64,000 nucleotides of DNA, from positions 7,877,501 through 7,941,500 of the forward strand of contig NZ_CP108538.1 of assembly GCF_035994185.1 (NCBI RefSeq). Direction: 5' to 3'. The notes below the pieces were generated by a model. That model ran no database searches. It was given only the letters and a program-made list of their open reading frames with translations, and had not been told where the DNA came from. Position numbers and translations under genes: made by a program. This stretch comes from Streptomyces sp. NBC_01217 (GTDB taxonomy: Bacteria; Actinomycetota; Actinomycetes; Streptomycetales; Streptomycetaceae). Positions 18,601 to 25,031 of this stretch are shown piece by piece (positions within the stretch are counted from its first letter, which is position 1; each line of letters begins with the position of its first letter).

Positions 18601-19490
18601 GCCGGGAGGTGTACGAGAACCGCTACGACATCCACCCGTGGACGACGTACAACGTCTCCACCACCCGGCTCAGCACGGCCGGCACCCACCGTACCGACTA
18701 CGTGAGCACCGACGGCACGTTCTCCTGGTCCGAGGAGGCGCAGCTGTACCCGGTCGTGTTCAGCGCCTCCGACCAGGTCCGATACCCGGCGGGCCGCACC
18801 ACGGACGTGCACTGGTTCGGCACGGTGACCCGGCCGCGCATCAACGGCAGCGTCCAGCCACCCACCCGCACCGGCGACCGGATCGACGTCACGGTCCCCG
18901 CCTGGGGCGACTCCGGCGGCAACCACGCCAACTACACCGCGTTCGACAGCACCGAGAGCACGGACAGGACCGAGCTGTACCGGGGCGGCACCCTGCTCGC
19001 CACCGGTTCGAGCGGTGTGGCGGCGACCGTGCCCACGGCGAAGGGCACCTACAGGGTGGTGCACGCGGCCACGCGCGACGCCACGGCCGAGTTCCCGTAC
19101 TCGACCTCCACCCGCACCGAGTGGACGTTCACCTCGGCCGCACCTCGCGGCGCGGACGAGTCGGAACAACTCCCGCTCGTACAGCTGGACTACACCCTGC
19201 CCACCTCCGACGACGGCAGAGCGGCTCCTGCCGCGACGCTGCTCGTCACACCGGTCCATGTGGCGGGCGGTCCACGCACCGCTCTGCACACGCGGAAGGT
19301 GGAACTGTCCTACGACGACGGCGCCACCTGGACCACGGCCCGCCTCACCGGCCGGGGCAACGGCGAGGTCGCCACCGTACTGAAAGCGCCGAAGTCGGCG
19401 CAGTACCTGACGCTGAGGGTGCACGCCGGGGACAGCCGCGGCAACACCGTCACGCAGACGGTGGTACGGGCCGCGGGCATCGCCCGATGA
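15699..19490 (+). CDS. secreted S8 subtilisin-like peptidase, 1263 residues
   Basis: A large secreted protease. An arginine-rich N-terminus (GRRRRLLMLAAALLVTAA) gives a signal peptide. A propeptide region of about 200 residues precedes the S8 domain: Asp in VAVLDTGYDPGHPDL near 263, His in NGHGTHVAST near 295, Ser in SGTSMATPHVAG near 470. After it come several beta-rich modules and, around residues 830-910, a PA-like segment (GKAAVVRWDSDDEDTADDQ to VVGLSRTEGEKL), as in other large subtilisins. The start is TTG at 15699, with AAGGGA seven nucleotides upstream; no ATG or GTG fits better. The gene ends at the convergent terminator at 19578-19616. It lacks the propeller of its neighbour, so the two proteases are not simple duplicates. 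Confidence 0.92.
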   Translation: MTHHPSGRRRRLLMLAAALLVTAATPQVTASADTSSALGAATSAQSDIVAKTSAGPAASVVTLLTGDKVTVVPAAGDGPGTITVESPDGRPTGARVMTVGGDTYVLPESARPYLAAGALDQQLFNVTRLMADGYDDAHLDRLPLIVTYGGKEAGAATLRRRGDAIPGGATVVRPLTSVNGVALAADREDGDALWAALTGTGADTDTAVAGAAQDAEPAFGGGVAKVWLDGRAQATLSDSVGQIGAPEVWSGGNTGEGVDVAVLDTGYDPGHPDLKDAVEDSDSFVPGEDVTDRNGHGTHVASTIAGTGAASDGREKGVAPGVDLHVGKVLSDAGAGYDSWILAGMEWAARDVHARVISMSLGSSENADGDTLLARAVNRLSEETGALFTIAAGNNGPDAQTVRSPGTADAALTVGAVDSTDALADFSSRGPRYGDDALKPEITAPGVGILAARSQYAANGTGSYVSASGTSMATPHVAGVAALVAAAHPDWTGGRIKDALVSTVHPTPAITVDDGGNGRVDAAAAATETLTATGKADAGIHSPGADRSTVETAATWTNTSDETVTVDLAVDAPGVPAGVFAVSQDRLEVPAHGTASVNVTTDVDKAGELRRWTGRLTASVDGTVRTRTLLGVSTRQQLFHVRTEITGRSGEPTSGNLTFFREGDEYAGSNVYGDGASDDLLPPGRYTVYADFRVEGTHGESSAGYARLVLPQVDITGDTDLVLDGTKLRQITAVTPRKTENFARRLDYHREFGDGSSMTDSVEIGDGYDSIWTAPVAPGNDGEQYLTARWRNQEPLLSVTAGPQEFDDLWIMPGSAKLPEGDHDLDLIHPGEGLAADYEGIDATGKAAVVRWDSDDEDTADDQIRAAQAAGVKLLLFVHDLDGRLRQPIIRSTIEVVGLSRTEGEKLISRVGASPSGSVPLRAASHPDTDYLYDLVRTWKGRIPSDPTYAPKDRQLARVETRLRNPNGREVYENRYDIHPWTTYNVSTTRLSTAGTHRTDYVSTDGTFSWSEEAQLYPVVFSASDQVRYPAGRTTDVHWFGTVTRPRINGSVQPPTRTGDRIDVTVPAWGDSGGNHANYTAFDSTESTDRTELYRGGTLLATGSSGVAATVPTAKGTYRVVHAATRDATAEFPYSTSTRTEWTFTSAAPRGADESEQLPLVQLDYTLPTSDDGRAAPAATLLVTPVHVAGGPRTALHTRKVELSYDDGATWTTARLTGRGNGEVATVLKAPKSAQYLTLRVHAGDSRGNTVTQTVVRAAGIAR

Positions 19491-19577
19491 GCCACGGATG
19501 AGGGAGGGGACCGGCGCCGTGGTGACGAGCTGACGCATCCATCCGTCGTCCCCTCGACGGACTCCCTCGGGAGCGAC

Positions 19578-19616
19578 GGCCCTGCGGCCGGGCCACAACG
19601 CCCCGGCCGCAGGGCC
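19578..19616. terminator. bidirectional terminator between peptidase and poxB
   Basis: A perfect 15-bp GC-rich stem (19578-19592 and 19602-19616) with a nine-base loop. It lies between two convergent genes and can serve both. Confidence 0.8.
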
Positions 19617-19641
19617 AGGTCTCCGGACCCCCGCACGGCGC

Positions 19642-21384
19642 TCACGGGCGCGGGATGTTGCGCAGGTTGGACCGGGCCAGCTGGATCATGCGCCCGACTC
19701 CGCCGGTGAGGACGGCGCGGCTCGCCGACAGAGCGAAGCCGCTGATCTGTTCGGAGGTGATCTTGGGCGGAATGGCGAGCGCGTTGGGGTCGGTGACCAC
19801 GTCGACCAGCGCCGGTCCGTCATGGGAAAAGGCCTCGCGCAGGGCGTCGCGTACCTCACCGGGCTTCTCGACCCGGATGCCGCGCGCACCGGCTGCGGTG
19901 GCGATGGCCGCGTAATCGGTGTGGGAGTAAGAGGTTCCGTACGGGGGCAGCCCGTCCACCATCATCTCCAGGTCGACCATGCCGAGAGAGGAGTTGTTGA
20001 AGACGACCACCTTCACCGGCAGGTCGTACTGCACGAGCGTGAGGAAGTCGCCCATCAGCATGGAGAACCCGCCGTCACCCGAAAGGGACACCACCTGCCG
20101 CTCGCGGTCGAGGAACTGCGCGCCAATGGCCTGGGGCAGAGCATTGGCCATCGATCCATGGACGAAGGAACCGAGGATGCGGCGACGGCCGTTCGGTGTC
20201 AGGTAGCGCGCTGCCCACACACAGCACATTCCGGTGTCCGCGGTGAAGACCGCATCGTCGGCCGCTTCCTCGTCGAGCACCGATGCCACGTACTCGGGAT
20301 GGATCGGGGTGTGCTTCTCGACATCACGGGTGTAGGCGCCGACGGCGCCTTCGAGTGCGTGTACGTGCCGGTCCAGCATCCGGTCGAGGAACCGGCGGGA
20401 CGACTTCTCGCGCACGGCCGGGGTCAGACACCTCAGCGTCTCGCGGACGTCCCCCCAGACCGCGAAGTCCAACTGTGTACGTCGGCCGAGCCGTTCGGGC
20501 TGCAAGTCGATCTGCACGGTCCTGACGTTGCGGGGCAGGAAGTCCGTGTAGGGGAAATCGGTGCCGAGGAGCAACAGCAGGTCGCACTCGTGCATCGCCT
20601 CGTACGCGGCACCGTATCCGAGCAGGCCGGACATGCCGACGTCGTACGGATTGTCGTACTGGATGTGTTCCTTGCCGCGAAGCGCGTGCCCGACCGGGGC
20701 CTTGACCTTCTCGGCAAAGGCCATCACCTCGGCATGGGCGCCCTCGACGCCCCGGCCGCAGAACACCGTCACCTTCTCGGCGGCATCCACGAGTTGTACG
20801 AGCCGGGCGAGTTCCTGGTCGCCCGGACGCACGGTGGGCCGGTCCAGCGGTATCGCGAGTTCGGCCCCGCCGTCGGGGGAGTTCTCCCCGGCGACGTCGC
20901 CGGACAGGGCCACCACCGACACCCCGCGCCGGCCGACAGCGTGCTGGATCGCCGTCTGCACAACCCTGGGCATCTGCCGGGGTGAGGAGATCAGTTCCGA
21001 GTAGTGACTGCACTCCTCGAACAGCCGGTCTGGGTGTGTCTCCTGGAAGTACCCCGTGCCGATCTCGCTGCTGGGAATCTGCGCGGCCAGCGCGATGACC
21101 GGTGCCATCGACCGATGCGCATCGAACAGGCCGTTGATCAAGTGCAGGTTGCCCGGCCCGCAGGAGCCCGCGCAGGCGGCCAGTCGGCCGGTGAGCTGTG
21201 CTTCGGCGCCGGCGGCGAAGGCCGCGACCTCCTCGTGCCGGACCTGGATCCACTCAAGGTCGTCATGCCGTCTCACCGCGTCGACAACGGGGTTCAGACT
21301 GTCGCCGACCACGCCGTACATCCGGCTGACACCGGCGCGTGCCAGGAGGTCGACGTACTGCTCGGCAACGGTCTGCTTCGGCAT
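19642..21384 (-). CDS. poxB: thiamine-diphosphate-dependent pyruvate oxidase / pyruvate:quinone dehydrogenase
   Basis: A 580-residue ThDP enzyme of the pyruvate oxidase type, which oxidises pyruvate to acetate and CO2 and passes electrons to the membrane quinone pool or to oxygen via FAD. All three domains are present. The N-terminal ThDP-pyrimidine domain has the catalytic Glu in VRHEEVAAFAAG; the central FAD domain follows; the C-terminal ThDP-diphosphate motif is GDGGFSMLMGD to VVFNN. The tail SNLRNIPRP fits the PoxB membrane-associating end. The ATG at 21384 has AAGGAG upstream. It is convergent with the large peptidase gene and controlled by the promoter module at 21423-21487. With the cyd operon nearby it suggests a low-oxygen or overflow respiratory role. 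Confidence 0.88.
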   Translation of the reverse strand: MPKQTVAEQYVDLLARAGVSRMYGVVGDSLNPVVDAVRRHDDLEWIQVRHEEVAAFAAGAEAQLTGRLAACAGSCGPGNLHLINGLFDAHRSMAPVIALAAQIPSSEIGTGYFQETHPDRLFEECSHYSELISSPRQMPRVVQTAIQHAVGRRGVSVVALSGDVAGENSPDGGAELAIPLDRPTVRPGDQELARLVQLVDAAEKVTVFCGRGVEGAHAEVMAFAEKVKAPVGHALRGKEHIQYDNPYDVGMSGLLGYGAAYEAMHECDLLLLLGTDFPYTDFLPRNVRTVQIDLQPERLGRRTQLDFAVWGDVRETLRCLTPAVREKSSRRFLDRMLDRHVHALEGAVGAYTRDVEKHTPIHPEYVASVLDEEAADDAVFTADTGMCCVWAARYLTPNGRRRILGSFVHGSMANALPQAIGAQFLDRERQVVSLSGDGGFSMLMGDFLTLVQYDLPVKVVVFNNSSLGMVDLEMMVDGLPPYGTSYSHTDYAAIATAAGARGIRVEKPGEVRDALREAFSHDGPALVDVVTDPNALAIPPKITSEQISGFALSASRAVLTGGVGRMIQLARSNLRNIPRP

Positions 21385-21939
21385 GGCACTCCTTGAGACG
21401 ATATGTCGTGGGAACGGCAGCCAGGCTAGTAAGACGCCAAACGGTGAAATGGCTCTTCAGCGCACCCATCCGCGCCTGACAGCGCACCAGTTGGCGCCAT
21501 CCCCTCGAATGAGGAAGCGCGAGGGCCGTGACAGTGCTTTAGCTGGCGTAACCGCATCGAAGACGCTGCGGGCCATCACATGGCGCTTCCATCCCACACG
21601 AGCCGGCTTCCCGGCACACCGCTCAAGAAGGTGCTCATGTCCTCGGCACCACCCTCCCCACTGGACCACCGAACACCGCGAGAAGACCCAGTCGAGCACC
21701 GGGAGCTGAGCTCACCGGGCCTGTCCCCGGGCGACGGGTGAATCCGGCGGCGCTTACCGGAGGCACGCCGAATCGATCTCGTCCGGAGCGATGCGGCGGT
21801 GTCCAGCCCTTGAGACGAAAATTCGGAAACCGTTCTTTCTCGGACAACGCTCCGTGCCTTCTCCGGCAAGCTGGGCCGGGCGCGGCGTTTTACCCTCATT
21901 CACAGAAAAGCCGTTTCCATGAGCATTGTGGGGGATTGA
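21385..21939. other. intergenic region between poxB and the SsgA-like gene
   Basis: About 555 bp. The poxB-proximal part carries the promoter module at 21423-21487. No gene or clear structure was recognised in the rest. Confidence 0.5.
21423..21487 (-). promoter_or_regulatory. shared promoter module upstream of poxB
   Basis: On the minus strand: GTGCGCTG (21487-21480), 14 bp, GTGCGCTG (21465-21458), 29 bp, then a -10 hexamer TAGCCT (21428-21423). There is no consensus -35. The proximal box lies 74 bp upstream of the poxB start, almost the same as in dps (76 bp). Confidence 0.65.
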
Positions 21940-22365
21940 ATGAGGCAGCCACTTACTGCGGCCATGTGTGCGGTGACGGTACACGTCAGCCTCCCGGAGG
22001 AAATTCCGGTGCCGCTGCCCGCGGAGTTGCACTACGACATGACCGACCCCTACGCCGTGCGCCTTTCCCTCGGTGTGTCGGAGAAGAAACCCGTCACCTG
22101 GGTGTTCGCTCGCACGCTGCTCGCAGAGGGCCTGCGCCGGCCGACCGGGGTCGGTGACGTTCTTGTCCTTCCCAGACACGGATGCCGTCCGCACTCCATG
22201 CGCATCGTGCTGAGGTCCGCCGCGGGAGCGGCGCTGGTCGAGATCGCGGTTTCCGCGGTCACCATGTTTCTGTCGAAAACCTTCATGCTGGTGCCATCCG
22301 GTACGGAGAGTCTCCATATCGATCTCGACCGTGCCGTGGTCGAACTCACGAGCAAAGGTGAATGA
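21940..22365 (+). CDS. SsgA-like sporulation/cell-division protein (SALP family)
   Basis: A 141-residue SsgA-family protein. These are small proteins, confined to morphologically complex actinomycetes, that help place septum and wall-remodelling machinery. The core pattern AELHYDMTDPYAVRLSL, TWVFARTLLAEGL, GVGDVLVLP and the C-terminal IDLDRAVVELT segment fit the family, and the length is typical. The ATG at 21940 follows a G-rich site (GGGGG). It is monocistronic, with a WhiB-like gene about 360 bp downstream. Which SALP subgroup it belongs to cannot be told here. Confidence 0.85.
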   Translation: MRQPLTAAMCAVTVHVSLPEEIPVPLPAELHYDMTDPYAVRLSLGVSEKKPVTWVFARTLLAEGLRRPTGVGDVLVLPRHGCRPHSMRIVLRSAAGAALVEIAVSAVTMFLSKTFMLVPSGTESLHIDLDRAVVELTSKGE

Positions 22366-22723
22366 ATCCTTCGGGTAATCCGCCTGCGCGGAGTCGATGG
22401 TCGGTGAAGTGGTGCCACCCTCGGAGGCGTGCCATAGAATGGGTTGAATGTCCGGATCGTGCGTGGTCGGCTGCATCCGTCGCCATGCAGACCCCGGACA
22501 CGTCGGACTGCTCACGGCAGGCCTTGCCGCCTGGGCGTCCACCGGTACTGCCATCGGCGTGCCGCGTCCGCTCCCGCGCAGCTTCAGGGGCTTCAGGGGA
22601 CGAACAGTGCGCTGGGGGACTTACTCGGGTGCAGCGAACGGCAAGTGCCGCGTCCAGCCGTCACTACCGTACTGATGGGGCCGCAGAACGAATGGCCATG
22701 TGGAACATCGAGCGGAGGCTTTC
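22366..22723. other. intergenic region upstream of the whiB-like gene
   Basis: About 360 bp without a gene. A TAGAAT hexamer at 22435-22440 is a possible -10, but there is no fitting -35. Confidence 0.4.
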
Positions 22724-22999
22724 GTGAAGTCCCGGACGAATCCCACTCTTGAAACGTGGGGGTGGCAAGCCGACGCCGCGTGCCGCGGCATGGACAGTTC
22801 CGTTTTCTTCTCGCCCCATGGTGAACGGGGTCGTGCACGACGGCGGCGGGAAGAGGCGGCGCGAGCGATCTGTCGGGCCTGCCCGGTCAGCGCCCCCTGC
22901 GGTCTCTTCGCCGAGAATTCCCGCCAGCCTTACGGCGTCTGGGGCGGTTACACGGAGGCGGAACGCGATGAGCGGGTACTGGGCGTCCGTCGTCACTGA
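22724..22999 (+). CDS. WhiB-family iron-sulfur transcription factor
   Basis: A 91-residue Wbl protein. The four cluster cysteines are visible (AACRGMD, then CRACPVSAPC), and the DNA-contacting turn reads GVWGGYTEAER. Wbl proteins bind a [4Fe-4S] cluster and act with the principal sigma factor as redox- or NO-sensitive regulators. The GTG at 22724 has GGAGG five nucleotides upstream, better than the in-frame ATG at 22700. It could be named only after placing it in the Wbl tree. Confidence 0.9.
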   Translation: MKSRTNPTLETWGWQADAACRGMDSSVFFSPHGERGRARRRREEAARAICRACPVSAPCGLFAENSRQPYGVWGGYTEAERDERVLGVRRH

Positions 23000-23075
23000 T
23001 TCATCCGGCGGCGCGAATTTCCGGTACGGCACAGGGCGCCCCGTCTCTTCCCTTCGAATCCAAGAGTGAGCACTG

Positions 23076-23951
23076 ATGACAGAATTGACGGGCGTTACGC
23101 ACCACACCGCCGAACTCAACGGAATCAAACAGCATTGGGTCAGCGCGGGCCAGGGGCCGCCGGTCTATCTGCTGCACGGTTTTCCCGAGACCTGGTACGG
23201 CTGGCGGAAGCAGATACCGGTGCTGGCCGAGCGGTTCACCGTGATCGCGCCGGACCTTCGCGGATACGGGGACACGGACAAGCCCGCCTCCGGCTATGAC
23301 AAACGGACCATGGCCAACGACTTGCTCGCGCTCATGGACCATCTGGGCCATGAGCGGATCGCCCTGATCGGCCACGACCGCGGCGCTCGCGTCGGCACCC
23401 GGTTCGCCAAGGACCACCGCGACCGGATCGACCGGTTCGTCGCCATGGACAACATTCCCACCCGGGTCATCGCCGATACCTATGACGTGAACCTCGCCCG
23501 GCAGGGCTACTGGTTCTTCACGTTCCTCGGGGTGCCCGACCTTCCCGAAGCGTTGATCGCGGGCCGTGAGGAAGTCTGGCTCACCCACTTCTACCGGAGC
23601 TGGTCGTACAACCCCGACATGCTCACGCCCGAGGAGATCGCGGTCTACGTGCGCGCCTACCAGCAGCCCGGAGCGGTGCGCGGATCCTGCATGGACTACC
23701 GTGCCGCGCCCCAGGACGTCGCCCAGGACCGCGAGGACGCCGACCAACTCATCGACTGCCCGGTGCTGACCATGTGGGGGGAGGACTTCAGCGCCGTCGG
23801 GAAGGCCTACGACGTCCTGCAGGTCTGGAAGGGAATAGCCCGTGACGTCCGTGGTGCGGCCATTCCCCAGTGCGGACACCTCTGCCAGGAAGAACGCCCC
23901 GACGTGGTCAACGCGCAACTCCTCGACTTCCTGGCGGACTGGAGCGGCTGA
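23076..23951 (+). CDS. alpha/beta hydrolase of the epoxide hydrolase / haloacetate dehalogenase type
   Basis: A 291-residue enzyme with an aspartate nucleophile: LIGHDRGARVG, in which the two arginines characteristic of haloacetate dehalogenases follow the Asp. The oxyanion motif is HGFPETWYGW and the catalytic His is in CGHLCQEE. The lid carries DYRAA, whose Tyr is a halide-pocket residue in fluoroacetate dehalogenases. Where those enzymes have His-Trp in the pocket, this one has Tyr-Trp (GYWFFTF), so the substrate may be a haloacid or an epoxide. ATG at 23076; the WhiB gene ends 76 bp upstream. Confidence 0.85.
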   Translation: MTELTGVTHHTAELNGIKQHWVSAGQGPPVYLLHGFPETWYGWRKQIPVLAERFTVIAPDLRGYGDTDKPASGYDKRTMANDLLALMDHLGHERIALIGHDRGARVGTRFAKDHRDRIDRFVAMDNIPTRVIADTYDVNLARQGYWFFTFLGVPDLPEALIAGREEVWLTHFYRSWSYNPDMLTPEEIAVYVRAYQQPGAVRGSCMDYRAAPQDVAQDREDADQLIDCPVLTMWGEDFSAVGKAYDVLQVWKGIARDVRGAAIPQCGHLCQEERPDVVNAQLLDFLADWSG

Positions 23952-24113
23952 CCCCCAGCGGTCGGCCGTCGGCCAGGCCCCCTTCGACGTTCCCGCGCAG
24001 CCGGCGGTTCCGCCGCCACAACGCTCCGGGCCGCTCAGTGCGGACCGGCACCACCCCCCGGCCGACGACCCCGACGTCAGCCGAACACACCACCACCTAA
24101 AGGGAGTTCCCCC

Positions 24114-24845
24114 ATGTCCAATCCCGGTAATCCGACCGTTGTGCTGGTCCACGGCGCCTTTGCCGATGCCTCCAGCTACGCGCGCGTCATCCCCGAACTG
24201 ATCGCTCGCGGACTGGACGTAGTGGCCCCGGCCGTGCCGAACCGCAGCCTGATCGGCGACGCCGCCTACATCGCTTCGATCGTCCGGCAGATACCCGGGC
24301 CGGTCGTGCTGGTGGGGCATTCCTACGGCGGCGCCGTCATCACGGTCGCCGGCATGGAGGAGAACGTCCAGGCGCTGGTCTACCTCGCCGGCTACGCCCT
24401 TCAGAAGGGCGAGAGCCTCGGCGAACTGCAGGGCCGTTTCCCGGACTCCGACCTTGCCTCCGCGCTCGTCTACACCCCCTTCCCGATCGAGGGCTCGACC
24501 ACTCCCGGCACCGACGTCTCGGTTCGGATCGACAAGTTCCCGTCCATCTTCGCCGCCGACGTAGACCCCGACCTCGCTGCCGTCCTCGCAGTCTCCCAAC
24601 GTCCGCTGGCCGCCCAGGCGTTCGGTGAGGAGGCCCCGGCCGCGGCCTGGGAGACCAAGCCCTCCTGGGGCCTGGTGTCCTCGTCCGACCACACCATCAA
24701 CCCCGATGTCGAGCGCTTCGGTTACGAGCGGGCCGGCATGACCACCGTCGAGGTCGACTCCTCGCACCTGGTGATGCTCGCCCACCCCGCGAGCGTCACC
24801 GATCTGATCCTGCGCGCCGTCCGTTCCGTCCACCAGGACGACTGA
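24114..24845 (+). CDS. alpha/beta hydrolase (small cytoplasmic esterase family)
   Basis: A 243-residue hydrolase without signal peptide. Motifs: VVLVHGAFADASSY, GHSYGG with the nucleophile serine, acid in SSSDHTINPD, histidine in DSSHLVML. It is close in sequence and length to the protein at 45039-45761; both have GESLGELQGRFP after the core strand. The ATG at 24114 has AAAGGGAG upstream. It lies 162 bp after the dehalogenase-like gene and 186 bp before the flavoprotein gene. Confidence 0.88.
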   Translation: MSNPGNPTVVLVHGAFADASSYARVIPELIARGLDVVAPAVPNRSLIGDAAYIASIVRQIPGPVVLVGHSYGGAVITVAGMEENVQALVYLAGYALQKGESLGELQGRFPDSDLASALVYTPFPIEGSTTPGTDVSVRIDKFPSIFAADVDPDLAAVLAVSQRPLAAQAFGEEAPAAAWETKPSWGLVSSSDHTINPDVERFGYERAGMTTVEVDSSHLVMLAHPASVTDLILRAVRSVHQDD

Positions 24846-25031
24846 GCTGCCTCTGCGGCCAATCGTCCGAGGGCGGGCCGTCCTCCAGGGGGCGGCCAAG
24901 CAGTCCGGGTTCGTTCGGCGCGTTGCATACCCCCAATCCGATGAGCATGGCCCGGCCGACTTGATCAGTGCGGAACGAGCGTCTCGGAACGCGCGGCCGG
25001 CCGGGAATTCTTTGATCGAATGGAGAGCGAC

